DNA of 64,000 bases from Mesorhizobium sp. WSM3862. Its GTDB lineage: Bacteria > Pseudomonadota > Alphaproteobacteria > Rhizobiales > Rhizobiaceae. Position 1 is the first letter of the stretch, and each line of letters opens with the position of its first letter. The stretch is from positions 15,001-79,000 of the forward strand of contig NZ_NSGE01000005.1 in assembly GCF_002294985.1 (NCBI RefSeq), written 5' to 3'. The notes under the pieces are model-generated. The model ran no database searches and was not told where the DNA came from. It saw only the letters and a program-made list of their open reading frames with translations. Below are positions 40,220-49,050 of the stretch, piece by piece. A program made the translations under genes and the position numbers.

Positions 40220-41164
40220 ATGAAGTGGCAATTGATGGCTAACTATCAACCGGCGGAAGCGCCTTTCAACCCGAATGCCGTCCGAGACATGACGCTCCCG
40301 ACATTCCGCTTCGCGCCGAGCCCCAATGGCGAGTTGCATCCCGGCCATGCCTATTCGGCCCTGCTGAACCGGCAAATGGCGGCGCGGGCGGGAGGACGGC
40401 TGTTGCTGCGCATCGAGGACATCGATGTCATCCGCTGCACGCCGGAATTCGAGGCCGGCATATTCCGCGACCTGGAATGGCTGGGGTTCGAATGGGAAGA
40501 GCCCGTGCGGCGCCAGTCCGAACACTTTTCCGAATACAGGGCCGTGCTCGACCGGCTGATCGCCGAGGAACTCGTCTATCCCGCCTTCATGAGCCGCGGC
40601 GAGATCCGCGCCTTCATTGCCGAGACCGAGAAACGCGGCCGCGATTGGCCGCGCGACCCCGACGGCGTGCCGCTTTATCCGCCGCTCGACAAGGCACTTC
40701 CGTCTAAGGAGCGCAGGCGGCGCATTGCCGAGAACACGCCTTTTGCCTGGCGGCTCGACATCGAGGCAGCCATGGCGCGCATGCCGGGCGCCTTGTCATG
40801 GGTCGAGTTCACCGACGAGGCCATGGCCGCGACGCAAACGGTCGACGCATCGCCGCAGGCCTGGGGCGACGTCGTCGTGGCGCGCCGCGATATCCCGACC
40901 AGCTACCATCTCGCAGTCGTCGTCGACGACGCGCTGCAGGGCGTCAGCCATGTCGTGCGTGGTCAGGACCTTTACGCGGCGACCAGCGTGCAGCGCTTGT
41001 TGCAGGACCTGCTCGGCCTCCCCGCGCCGCGCTACTTCCACCATCGGCTGATCCTCGGCTCGGACGGGCGGAAGCTGTCCAAGAGTTTCAAGGACACCGG
41101 TCTTGCCGCACTCAGGCAGGCAGGCGTCTCGCCGCAGGATGTCATGCGGCTCGTTGGGCTTTAA
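40220..41164 (+). CDS. gluQRS: Glutamyl-Q tRNA(Asp) synthetase
   Basis: 314 residues if started at 40220; other ATGs at 40235 and 40289 are possible. The class I synthetase HIGH region reads FAPSPNGELHPGHAYSALLN, and the KMSKS region is GRKLSKSFKD. The short length without an anticodon-binding domain identifies GluQRS, which glutamylates queuosine in tRNA-Asp. The stop at 41164 abuts the convergent small membrane gene. Confidence 0.92.
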   Translation: MKWQLMANYQPAEAPFNPNAVRDMTLPTFRFAPSPNGELHPGHAYSALLNRQMAARAGGRLLLRIEDIDVIRCTPEFEAGIFRDLEWLGFEWEEPVRRQSEHFSEYRAVLDRLIAEELVYPAFMSRGEIRAFIAETEKRGRDWPRDPDGVPLYPPLDKALPSKERRRRIAENTPFAWRLDIEAAMARMPGALSWVEFTDEAMAATQTVDASPQAWGDVVVARRDIPTSYHLAVVVDDALQGVSHVVRGQDLYAATSVQRLLQDLLGLPAPRYFHHRLILGSDGRKLSKSFKDTGLAALRQAGVSPQDVMRLVGL

Positions 41165-41452
41165 CTACAAGCGAGCCAGTCCGGCCTTGATCAGCGCCAT
41201 CACGCTGATGAAGACGAAGGCGCCGCTCAATCCCCATGCCACAGCTAGCTTGATATCCCGGAAGGTGATGCCGTGCTCATTGGCGATCATCACCGCGACG
41301 AAGAAGCCCAGCGTGAAGAGCAGCGTGTTGCCGGTCGAGCCGAAGCCGTCGTCCTTCATGATGGCATCGAGCGCGGTACCGAAGAAGAATCCGAAAACCG
41401 CGACGGTGGCGACCGCGAACAGCAGCCATGTCGTCCCGAGATGCAAAAGCAT
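41165..41452 (-). CDS. Small three-helix membrane protein, function unknown
   Basis: 95 residues with three hydrophobic segments (about 8-28, 43-58, 68-90). No domain recognised. It ends base-to-base with gluQRS and is transcribed from the region shared with the EamA gene. The ATG at 41452 has no clear ribosome site. Confidence 0.68.
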   Translation of the reverse strand: MLLHLGTTWLLFAVATVAVFGFFFGTALDAIMKDDGFGSTGNTLLFTLGFFVAVMIANEHGITFRDIKLAVAWGLSGAFVFISVMALIKAGLARL

Positions 41453-41612
41453 GCCTGCTCATGGCGTGCCTTAACGCCATGCCCCTCTTGGCACCGTTTG
41501 TTGAATTCGGATGAGCTTATGGATCAACCGTTTCGTTTTGCTTGCCGAATTGATCGGCATTAGAGCAATTGCCGACATTAACTTTTCACGCGCAGCCAGA
41601 GCCCTCCTTCCA

Positions 41613-42515
41613 ATGCACAGCATCAAGCGGTTCATCCCCGCCTCTTTCGTCGTTCTGTGGGCGACCGGCTTCATCGGCGCGCGCTATGCCATGCCATGGG
41701 CGGAGCCTTTCACCTTCCTCGCCATCCGCTTCGTGCTGGCGGCGATCCTGTTTGCGGGACTGACTGTCCTTATCGGCTCGCGACGGGCCACCCGCGAGGA
41801 GGCGCTTCATGCGACGGTGGCCGGCGTCCTAATGCACGGTGTCTATCTGGGCGGCGTCTTCTGGGCGATCCACAGAGGCATGCCGGCCGGGCTTTCGGCG
41901 CTGATCGTCGGCCTGCAGCCGCTGATCACGGCGGTGCTCGCCGGCAAATTTCTCGGCGAGGCGATCCTGCCGCGCCATTGGGCGGGCCTTGCCGTCGGGC
42001 TTCTGGGCGTCGTCATCGTGCTGTGGCCGAAGCTCGGCATGATTGGCGGCGGCGTTACCGCGGCAACGCTGACGGCCTCGCTGGTCTCGGTGCTCGGCAT
42101 GGCCGCTGGTACGATCTGGCAAAAGCGCTTCGCCTCCGGCGGCGACCTCGTCTCGGCGACCATGTGGCAGTATGTCGGCGGCTCGGTCGTCACGCTCCTG
42201 GGGTCGCTCGCCTTCGAGACGCGCACCATCACCGTCAACGGCGAGCTCATCTTTGCCATGGCATGGCTGGTCCTGGTGCTGTCTCTCGGCGCCATCTTCC
42301 TGTTGATGGTGATGATCAGGGACGGCGAGATGTCGAAGGTCGCATCGCTGTTCTATCTTGTGCCCGCCGTCACCGCCGTCATCGCGTGGGCTCTGTTCGG
42401 CGAAGAGCTCACTCTGCTGCAGATCGCCGGCATGGCGATCGCCACTTTGGGCGTCGGGCTCGCGACCGCCCGTCAGGACAGAGCTCAACCCACGCGGGCG
42501 CGCGCCTCGAGATAG
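41613..42515 (+). CDS. EamA/DMT family transporter
   Basis: 300 residues, ten helices, two EamA repeats (VVLWATGFIGARYAMPWAEPFTFLAIRF near the start; LFYLVPAVTAVIAWALFGEELTLLQIAGMAIATLGV at the end). Substrate unknown. The start at 41613 begins the conserved part; an ATG at 41511 would add 34 atypical residues. Its last 31 bp overlap the convergent YihY gene. Confidence 0.85.
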   Translation: MHSIKRFIPASFVVLWATGFIGARYAMPWAEPFTFLAIRFVLAAILFAGLTVLIGSRRATREEALHATVAGVLMHGVYLGGVFWAIHRGMPAGLSALIVGLQPLITAVLAGKFLGEAILPRHWAGLAVGLLGVVIVLWPKLGMIGGGVTAATLTASLVSVLGMAAGTIWQKRFASGGDLVSATMWQYVGGSVVTLLGSLAFETRTITVNGELIFAMAWLVLVLSLGAIFLLMVMIRDGEMSKVASLFYLVPAVTAVIAWALFGEELTLLQIAGMAIATLGVGLATARQDRAQPTRARASR

Positions 42516-43336
42516 CGGCTGATCGCGGCATTGAGCTCGCCGCCAAGGATGAAAATGGCCGAGATGATGTAGAGGAACACCACCGCGATCATGATCGAGG
42601 CCAACCCCGCATAGGTCGTCACATAGGACGAGAAATGGTCGAGATAGGTGGCGAAGATGGTCGAGCCGGCCAGCCACGCGACCAGCGTGAAGACGATGCC
42701 CGGAACGATGGAAACGAAGCGGCGCTTGCCGGCCGGCAGCCAGATATGCACCGCGAACAGGCCGATGACGATGACCGTCGAGGCGATCACGTAACGCCAT
42801 ATGGTGATCGTGCCCATATAGGGCTTGATCCATTCCAGATGCGCCTCGGCCAGCCGCGCGAGCAGGGGCGCGAGCACCAGAAGCACGCTGACGGCGAGAA
42901 AGCAGGCCGTCGCGATCAGCACGAAGACGATGCTCTGCACCCGGCGGTGGATGATGCCGCGCGTCTCGGTAACGCGATAGGCGCGGTTGAGCGAGGTCCT
43001 TAGCGCCTCGATGCCGTTCGAGGCGAAGTAGGCGGCTAAGAGCACGCCGTAGGTCAGGAGGTCGCTGCGCCGCACGGTGAGCACATTCTGCACCTCGCGC
43101 GCGATCGGCTTGGCAATCTGCTCCGGCCAGGTGTCGAAGACCAGATGCACGGCCGTGTCGGCGAAGGCGCGCGCGCCGAGAAAGCTGGCCAGCGTCGTTG
43201 CGAAGATCAGGAACGGAAACAGCGCCATCAGCGAGGTGATCGCCAGATGGCTGGCCATTGCCCAGCCATCGTCGGTGGTGAAATGGCCGATCGCATCGTA
43301 GAGCACGCGCTTGACCGCGACGATATTCCTGAGCAA
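42485..43336 (-). CDS. YihY/virulence factor BrkB family membrane protein
   Basis: About 283 residues with six membrane segments. Family motifs include ASHLAITSLMALFPFLIF, ASNGIEALRTSLNRAYRVTETR and the end IISAIFILGGELNAAI. Once named RNase BN by mistake; the real function is unclear. The start is uncertain: no ATG fits, a TTG at 43336 with GGAG 10 bp upstream is my choice, and a GTG at 43309 is possible. A longer frame to 43474 would run into the divergent SDR gene. Confidence 0.82.
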   Translation of the reverse strand: MLRNIVAVKRVLYDAIGHFTTDDGWAMASHLAITSLMALFPFLIFATTLASFLGARAFADTAVHLVFDTWPEQIAKPIAREVQNVLTVRRSDLLTYGVLLAAYFASNGIEALRTSLNRAYRVTETRGIIHRRVQSIVFVLIATACFLAVSVLLVLAPLLARLAEAHLEWIKPYMGTITIWRYVIASTVIVIGLFAVHIWLPAGKRRFVSIVPGIVFTLVAWLAGSTIFATYLDHFSSYVTTYAGLASIMIAVVFLYIISAIFILGGELNAAISRYLEARARVG

Positions 43337-43394
43337 GGACCCGCGCTCCGCTCGATTGTGTCGACGCCGCGAATATGGGAAGGGATTGCGGCAA

Positions 43395-44261
43395 ATGGCA
43401 ACCCCAGGTCCCACAACGTTGCCCACCGCTGAACAGTTGCGCAGCATCATCGTCACCGGCACCTCCTCCGGCATAGGCGCCTATTGCGCGCGGGCATTGA
43501 AGGCGGAAGGCTGGCGCGTGTTCGCCACGGCTCGCGCACCGGCCGACATCGCCGCGCTCGAGGCGGAGGGCATCGAAGCCTTCTATCTCGACTATCGCGA
43601 GCCCGAGTCCATCGCCGCCTTGGCCGAGGCCGTGCTGGAGCGCACGGGCGGCACGCTCGACGCGCTGTTCAACAATGGCGCCTACGCGCAACCCGGTGCC
43701 GTCGAGGACCTGCCGGTCGAAGCGCTGCGCGAGCAGTTCGAAGCCAATTTCTTCGGCTGGCACGACCTGACCCGCCGCGTCGTGCCGGTCATGCGCCGCC
43801 AGGGGCACGGTCGCCTCGTCCACTGCTCCTCGATCCTGGGGCTCGCCCCGGTCCGTTTTCGCGGCGCCTATTCGGCGTCGAAACATGCCGTCGAAGGCCT
43901 CATGCTTTGCCTGCGCCAGGAGCTCGAAGGCAGCGGCATTCATGTCTCGTTGATCGAGCCGGGGCCGGTGACCTCGAAGATCGCCAGCAACGGCCTGGTA
44001 TGGTTCTTGAAGAACATCGACGTCGAGAACTCCGTTCACCGCGCCGACTACCGGGCGCAGCTCGCGCGGCTCAAGGCCGGCGGCAGCGTCTCGCGTCTGA
44101 AGCCCGGACCTGAGGTGGTCCATGGCGCCTTGCGCCACGCGCTTCTGTCACAGCGCCCGCACCCGCATTATGTGGTAACGGTGCCGGCCAGAATCGGCGT
44201 GGCGCTCAAGCGCATCCTGCCGGCCTCGATGCTCTACCGCGTGCTCGCCAGGCGGGCCTGA
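43395..44261 (+). CDS. SDR family oxidoreductase
   Basis: 288 residues. Rossmann motif TGTSSGIG near residue 19, FNNGAY, catalytic Ser in HCSSILG and Y-x-x-x-K in AYSASKHAVEG. Classical short-chain dehydrogenase using NAD(P)H; substrate unknown. The ATG at 43395 is chosen. It is divergent from the YihY gene and followed by a small membrane gene. Confidence 0.88.
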   Translation: MATPGPTTLPTAEQLRSIIVTGTSSGIGAYCARALKAEGWRVFATARAPADIAALEAEGIEAFYLDYREPESIAALAEAVLERTGGTLDALFNNGAYAQPGAVEDLPVEALREQFEANFFGWHDLTRRVVPVMRRQGHGRLVHCSSILGLAPVRFRGAYSASKHAVEGLMLCLRQELEGSGIHVSLIEPGPVTSKIASNGLVWFLKNIDVENSVHRADYRAQLARLKAGGSVSRLKPGPEVVHGALRHALLSQRPHPHYVVTVPARIGVALKRILPASMLYRVLARRA

Positions 44262-44286
44262 CCGAAACCCAACTGGAGCCAGCACC

Positions 44287-44478
44287 ATGGCAACCGTCTT
44301 CAACATCCTCGCCATTGTCGTCATGGCTGCCGTCGTGGTCGTGCTGATCCGCGGCCTCGTCAACATGATGCGCGGCGGCTCAGGCTTCACCTCCAACAAG
44401 CTGATGCAGGCCCGCGTACTGCTGCAGTTCATAGCTCTGGTGCTGATCATGCTGACCGTCTACTTCACCCGCAAGTAA
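44287..44478 (+). CDS. Small twin-transmembrane (HIG1-like) protein
   Basis: 63 residues with two helices (about 4-26 and 42-60) separated by MMRGGSGFTSNKLMQARVLLQ, the HIG1-type loop. In alphaproteobacteria and mitochondria, such proteins associate with respiratory oxidase. It starts 25 bp after the SDR stop, and 18 bp separate it from the next gene, so it is probably in an operon with the cobalamin adenosyltransferase and rhomboid genes. Confidence 0.85.
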   Translation: MATVFNILAIVVMAAVVVVLIRGLVNMMRGGSGFTSNKLMQARVLLQFIALVLIMLTVYFTRK

Positions 44479-44496
44479 CTGGCCGGGGAGGAGAAG

Positions 44497-45078
44497 GTGG
44501 TCAAGCTCAACAAGATCTATACCCGTACCGGCGACGACGGCACTACCGGTCTGGGCAGCGGCGAGCGGCGCCTGAAGTCAGATCTGCGCGTCGAAGCCTA
44601 CGGCACGGTGGACGAAGCAAATGCCTGCGTCGGCATGGCGCGCGTCCACACCGCAACCGATCATCCGGCGCTCGACGCCATGCTCTCCCGCATCCAGAAC
44701 GATCTTTTCGACCTCGGCGCCGACCTTGCGGTCCCGGACGACGGCAAACCGCTCGGCTACGAGCCGCTGCGCATCGTCGCCGCGCAGACCGGGCGCGTCG
44801 AAAAGGACATCGATGCTCTCAACAAGGACCTGCAGCCGCTGAAATCCTTCGTGCTGAACGGCGGCACGCCTGCCGCGGCAGCCCTGCATCTTGCGCGCAC
44901 CGTAACACGGCGCGCCGAACGCCTCATGGTGGCGCTGGCGCAGGACCCGGCCGAGCACGTCAACCGCGAAGCGCTGAAATACATCAACCGCGTCTCCGAC
45001 TTCCTGTTCGTCGCCGCCCGGGCGGTCAATGACAACGGAAATGCCGACGTGCTATGGGTTCCCGGCAAGAACCGCTGA
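44497..45078 (+). CDS. Cob(I)yrinic acid a,c-diamide adenosyltransferase (PduO type)
   Basis: 193 residues. The N-terminal ATP-binding signature is YTRTGDDGTTGLGSGERRLK; the helical bundle has EAYGTVDEANACVG and the end ALKYINRVSDFLFVAARAVN. It adenosylates cobalamin to make coenzyme B12. The start is GTG with a very strong GGGGAGGAG ribosome site. Neighbours do not include cobalamin synthesis genes, so a salvage or repair role is likely. Confidence 0.93.
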   Translation: MVKLNKIYTRTGDDGTTGLGSGERRLKSDLRVEAYGTVDEANACVGMARVHTATDHPALDAMLSRIQNDLFDLGADLAVPDDGKPLGYEPLRIVAAQTGRVEKDIDALNKDLQPLKSFVLNGGTPAAAALHLARTVTRRAERLMVALAQDPAEHVNREALKYINRVSDFLFVAARAVNDNGNADVLWVPGKNR

Positions 45079-45103
45079 CAACCGGGTATGGCGGGAGGGT
45101 CCG

Positions 45104-45913
45104 ATGTTCATCCCGCTCTACGATACCAACAGGCTCCGCCACATCCGCCTGCAATATGTGACGATCGGCCTGATCGCCGCGAATGCCTTGGTCTATCTCG
45201 CTACCACGCTTGGCGGCGAGAGCTTCACCAATGCCGCAGTGCTTGGCCTCGGCTTCATCCCCTCTGTCGTCCATGACAAGGTGGAGCTGTCGCCCGAATT
45301 CGTCGTCATTCCCGAAAGCCTCAGCTATCTCACCTATTCCTTCCTGCATGCCGACATCTTCCATCTCGGCGGCAACATGCTGTTCCTGTGGGTGTTCGGC
45401 GACAATGTCGAGGACGCGCTCGGCCATATCCGCTACCTGATCTTCTACCTCGCCTGCGCGGCGGCGGGCGCTTTCTTTCAAGGCTTGGTCGGCTGGGATT
45501 CCCAGGTGCCGCTGATCGGCGCTTCCGGCGCCATCGCCGGCGTGGTTGCGGCCTATCTGATCCTCTATCCGAAGGTTAAGGTGTGGGTATTGGTCTTTGC
45601 GCGCATTCCTCTGCGCATCCCCGCCTTCATCCCGCTCGTCCTTTGGATCCTGTTCCAGATCGTGATGTTTGCCGCCGGCGGAGAGGATCAGATTTCCTGG
45701 GCCTGCCACATCGGCGGCATCATTGCCGGCGCCGTTCTCGTCCTGGTGCTGCGCAGCCGCGGCGTGCCGCTGCTTGCCGGCGCAGACGGCGAGCCGGACC
45801 CGACGCCGAAGGTGCAGAACGTCCCTCTCCCGATCGAGCCCGGACCAGCGCCCGAGGCGCCGGCACAGACTGCGCCTCGATGGGGCCGCGGCGCGGCGTC
45901 GCCGCCAGACTGA
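45104..45913 (+). CDS. Rhomboid family intramembrane serine protease
   Basis: 269 residues, six or more helices. Catalytic Ser141 (GASGAIAG) and His202 (ACHIGG) plus the HLGGN motif (87-91) are intact. The C-terminal 45 residues are Pro/Ala/Glu-rich. It cleaves membrane proteins within the bilayer. The ATG at 45104 lies 25 bp after the adenosyltransferase stop. Confidence 0.92.
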   Translation: MFIPLYDTNRLRHIRLQYVTIGLIAANALVYLATTLGGESFTNAAVLGLGFIPSVVHDKVELSPEFVVIPESLSYLTYSFLHADIFHLGGNMLFLWVFGDNVEDALGHIRYLIFYLACAAAGAFFQGLVGWDSQVPLIGASGAIAGVVAAYLILYPKVKVWVLVFARIPLRIPAFIPLVLWILFQIVMFAAGGEDQISWACHIGGIIAGAVLVLVLRSRGVPLLAGADGEPDPTPKVQNVPLPIEPGPAPEAPAQTAPRWGRGAASPPD

Positions 45914-45977
45914 ACCGATTTGAGTGCGACGTGCATATTGACGCGCCGGATTGCCGCCACTACGGAACGCCACCACA

Positions 45978-46025
45978 GAGCATGATCCCGAAAAGTGGGA
46001 ACCGGTTTTCGGAACGATCATGCTC
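45978..46025. repeat. Intergenic palindrome, shared-core family
   Basis: Perfect outer arms GAGCATGATC (45978-45987) and GATCATGCTC (46016-46025), inner arms CCGAAAA (45988-45994) and TTTTCGG (46006-46012), core AAAAGTGGGAACCGGTTTT. It lies between the rhomboid stop and etfB and is a repeat found many times in Rhizobiales genomes. Confidence 0.8.
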
Positions 46026-46161
46026 AACCGAAACATCGGGGTGGAACTGCTTCTTGGCCGTTGGAGACCAGAATTCCGCCCGGAATGTCGGCTTTCGACA
46101 ACTCTGACAAGGCGCACACTGCTATAGCGCGCCCGACTATCTCAGGAGAGGTGACAGGAAA

Positions 46162-46911
46162 ATGAAGATCGTTGTGCCCGTGAAGCGGGTTGTGGACGCG
46201 AACGTCAAGGTCCGGGTCAAGGCCGACGGACTGGGCGTCGAGCTTGCCAACGTCAAGATGGCGATGAACCCGTTCGACGAGATCGCGGTCGAGGAAGCGA
46301 TCCGGATCAAGGAAGCCGGCAAGGCCGAGGAGATCATCGTCGTCTCGATCGGCCCGCAGCAGGCCCAGGAGACGCTGCGCACCGCGCTCGCCATGGGCGC
46401 CGATCGCGCCATCCTGGTCAAGACCGACGAGCAGACCGAGCCGCTGGGTGTGGCCAAGGTATTGAAGGGCGTGGTCGAGGCCGAGAAGCCCGGCCTCGTC
46501 ATCCTCGGCAAGCAGGCGATCGACGACGACAGCAACCAGACCGGCCAGATGCTGGCGGCGTTGCTGGGCTGGGCTCAAGGGACATTCGCCTCGAGGATCG
46601 AGCTCGCCGGCGATCATGCCAAGGTAACGCGTGAGGTCGACGGCGGCCTGCAGACGGTTGAGCTGAAAATGCCGGCGATCGTGACCGCCGACCTTCGCTT
46701 GAACCAGCCGCGCTATGCATCGCTCCCCAACATCATGAAGGCCAAGAAGAAGCCGCTCGACGAGAAGAGCCCGGCCGACTACGGCGCCGACGTCAAGCCG
46801 CGCCTGAAGGTGATCAAGACCGAGGAGCCCGGCGGCCGCAAGGCGGGCGTCAAGGTCAAGAGCGTCGCCGAGCTGGTCGAGAAGCTCAAGAACGAAGCCG
46901 GCGTGCTCTAA
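46162..46911 (+). CDS. etfB: Electron transfer flavoprotein beta subunit
   Basis: 249 residues. EtfB signature [42 protein letters not shown]-terminus [20 protein letters not shown]. Forms a heterodimer with EtfA that carries electrons from acyl-CoA dehydrogenases to ETF-ubiquinone oxidoreductase. AGGA precedes the ATG. etfA follows after 24 bp. Confidence 0.97.
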   Translation: MKIVVPVKRVVDANVKVRVKADGLGVELANVKMAMNPFDEIAVEEAIRIKEAGKAEEIIVVSIGPQQAQETLRTALAMGADRAILVKTDEQTEPLGVAKVLKGVVEAEKPGLVILGKQAIDDDSNQTGQMLAALLGWAQGTFASRIELAGDHAKVTREVDGGLQTVELKMPAIVTADLRLNQPRYASLPNIMKAKKKPLDEKSPADYGADVKPRLKVIKTEEPGGRKAGVKVKSVAELVEKLKNEAGVL

Positions 46912-46935
46912 AGCGGTCAGGAAAGGAACAGGAAA

Positions 46936-47865
46936 ATGGCAATTCTCCTCATCGCCGAACACGACAACGCAAGCCTTTCCGACCAGACTGCCAAGGCGCT
47001 CGCGGCGGCCCTGCAGATCGGCTCGGATGTCGATGTGCTGGTCGCCGGCAAAGGCGCCAAGGCGGCAAGCGACGCGGCCGCCAAGCTGAAAGGTGTTCGC
47101 AAAGTCCTGCTGGCCGAGGCCGACGAACTCTCCGAACGGCTGGCGGAGCCGCTGGCTGCACTCGTCGTCTCGCTCGCCGGCTCCTATGACGCGATCGTCG
47201 CCCCCGCGACCTCAGCGGGCAAGAACGCCGCGCCGCGCGTGGCGGCCCTGCTCGACGTCGCGCAGGTCTCCGAGATCATCGAGGTGGTCTCGCCCGACAC
47301 CTTCAAGCGGCCGATCTATGCCGGCAACGCCATCCAGACCGTGCAGTCGACCGACGCCAAGAAGGTGATCACGGTGCGCACCGCCTCCTTCCAAGGGGCG
47401 CCCGAGGGCGGCTCGGCCCCGGTCGAGACGGTGAACGCCGCCGCCAATCCCGGCCTCTCCTCCTTCGTCGAGAACAAGCTCTCCGAGAACGACCGTCCCG
47501 AGCTGACTTCGGCCAAGATCATCATCTCGGGTGGCCGTGCACTCGGCTCCTCGGAGAAGTTCCAGGAGGTCATCCTGCCGGTCGCCGACAAGCTCGGCGC
47601 TGCCGTCGGCGCATCCCGCGCCGCCGTCGACGCTGGCTATGCGCCCAACGACTGGCAGGTCGGCCAGACCGGCAAGGTGGTCGCCCCCGATCTCTACATT
47701 GCTGTCGGCATCTCCGGCGCCATCCAGCATCTTGCCGGCATGAAGGATTCCAAGGTCATCGTCGCCATCAACAAGGACGAGGAAGCGCCGATCTTCCAGG
47801 TTGCCGACTACGGTCTCGTCGGCGATCTCTTCGTCATCCTGCCGGAACTGCAAAAGGCGCTTTGA
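46936..47865 (+). CDS. etfA: Electron transfer flavoprotein alpha subunit
   Basis: 309 residues. The FAD-binding C-terminal domain shows [45 protein letters not shown] and [34 protein letters not shown]. It binds the flavin of ETF. The operon ends at a rho-independent terminator at 47895; the next dehydrogenase gene is transcribed separately or by read-through. Confidence 0.97.
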   Translation: MAILLIAEHDNASLSDQTAKALAAALQIGSDVDVLVAGKGAKAASDAAAKLKGVRKVLLAEADELSERLAEPLAALVVSLAGSYDAIVAPATSAGKNAAPRVAALLDVAQVSEIIEVVSPDTFKRPIYAGNAIQTVQSTDAKKVITVRTASFQGAPEGGSAPVETVNAAANPGLSSFVENKLSENDRPELTSAKIIISGGRALGSSEKFQEVILPVADKLGAAVGASRAAVDAGYAPNDWQVGQTGKVVAPDLYIAVGISGAIQHLAGMKDSKVIVAINKDEEAPIFQVADYGLVGDLFVILPELQKAL

Positions 47866-47894
47866 CGCTTTCTGCTCTGGCATATTAAAATCGG

Positions 47895-47928
47895 AAGGGT
47901 GGGGTAGACGAAGTCGCCCCGCCCTTTT
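47895..47928 (+). terminator. Rho-independent terminator after etfA
   Basis: Arms AAGGGTGGGG (47895-47904) and CCCCGCCCTT (47917-47926), fully paired with one G-U, 12-nt loop, followed by TTTTAG. It lies 30 bp past the etfA stop. Confidence 0.8.
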
Positions 47929-47966
47929 AGTTTGCACTGCACAAAAAGCAGGCCGGTAAAGGCTTG

Positions 47967-48012
47967 CGCAATTCCAGGAAAAGTCCGTAGCGGTTTTCCC
48001 TCCGGAATTGCG
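47967..48012. repeat. Intergenic palindrome, shared-core family, tandem copy 1
   Basis: Arms CGCAATTCC and GGAATTGCG perfectly pair; core AAAAGTCCGTAGCGGTTTT matches the core at 38023. It directly precedes a second copy. Confidence 0.75.
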
Positions 48013-48025
48013 ATAAACAAAAAGG

Positions 48026-48068
48026 GCAATTCCAGGAAAGTGCCGAGCCACTTTGCGTCCGGAATTGC
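48026..48068. repeat. Intergenic palindrome, tandem copy 2
   Basis: Arms GCAATTCC and GGAATTGC are the same as in copy 1 but the centre has diverged (AAAGTGCCGAGCCACTTTG). It lies 70 bp upstream of the 3-hydroxybutyryl-CoA dehydrogenase start. Confidence 0.7.
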
Positions 48069-48137
48069 GGGAAACAAAGAGAAGGGAGCGCTTCCGTGTC
48101 TCGCAGAAGCGGAAATGCTCCAGACGGGATTGGGGTA

Positions 48138-49016
48138 ATGAGCAAGATCGAGACGATCGGCATTGTCGGCGCAGGTCAAATGGGGGGCGGTATCGCCCAC
48201 GTCTCGGCGCTGGCCGGCTACAAGGTCCTGATTCACGACATCTCGCCCGACCGGGTCGAGAAGGGCATCGCCACCATCAGCGGCAACATGGCCCGTCAGG
48301 TCGGTTCGGGAAAGCTTGAGGAGAAGGCGCGCAACGAGGCGATGGCCCGCATCTCATCGGCGTCCGCCATGGCCGATCTCGCCGCCGCCGACCTCGTCAT
48401 CGAGGCGGCGACCGAGGATGAGACGGTCAAGCGCAAGATTTACGCCCAACTCTGCCCGCAGCTCAATCCGGAGGCGATTCTCGCGACCAACACCTCCTCG
48501 ATCTCGATCACCCGGCTCGCCGCGCAGACCGACCGGCCTGAGCGCTTCATCGGCATACATTTCATGAACCCGGTGCCGGTGATGAAGCTGGTCGAGCTGG
48601 TGCGCGGCATCGCCACCGAGGACCAGACGTTCGAGGCCGCCAAGACCTTCGTAAACAGGCTCGACAAGACGATCACCGTTTCGGAGGATTTCCCGGCCTT
48701 CATCGTCAACCGCATCCTGTTGCCCATGATCAACGAGGCGATCTACACGCTTTATGAGGGCGTCGGCACGGTGGACGCCATCGACACCGCCATGCGGCTC
48801 GGCGCCAACCATCCGATGGGACCGCTGCAGCTGGCCGACTTCATCGGTCTCGACACCTGCCTGTCGATCATGCAGGTGCTGCATGAGGGCCTGTCGGACT
48901 CCAAGTATCGCCCCTGCCCGCTGCTGGTGAAATATGTCGAGGCCGGCTGGCTCGGCCGCAAGACCGGCCGCGGCTTCTACGACTATCGCGGCGATCATCC
49001 GGTGCCGACACGCTGA
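48138..49016 (+). CDS. 3-hydroxybutyryl-CoA dehydrogenase
   Basis: 292 residues. NAD-binding motif IGIVGAGQMGGGIAHVSALAGY, then NTSSISITRLA and the substrate-binding HFMNPVPVMKLVELVRG; C-terminal GANHPMGPLQLADFIGLDTCL. Acts in fatty-acid/PHB-related CoA metabolism with ETF upstream. The ATG at 48138 begins MSKIETIGIVG. Confidence 0.95.
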   Translation: MSKIETIGIVGAGQMGGGIAHVSALAGYKVLIHDISPDRVEKGIATISGNMARQVGSGKLEEKARNEAMARISSASAMADLAAADLVIEAATEDETVKRKIYAQLCPQLNPEAILATNTSSISITRLAAQTDRPERFIGIHFMNPVPVMKLVELVRGIATEDQTFEAAKTFVNRLDKTITVSEDFPAFIVNRILLPMINEAIYTLYEGVGTVDAIDTAMRLGANHPMGPLQLADFIGLDTCLSIMQVLHEGLSDSKYRPCPLLVKYVEAGWLGRKTGRGFYDYRGDHPVPTR

Positions 49017-49050
49017 GCCGCCCGCGACTGAACGCTCTCCCAGCCGGCGT

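Noticed and set aside
44497..45078. A cobalamin riboswitch ahead of the adenosyltransferase
   Set aside because: Only 18 bp separate it from the upstream gene, and no B12-box-like sequence is present.
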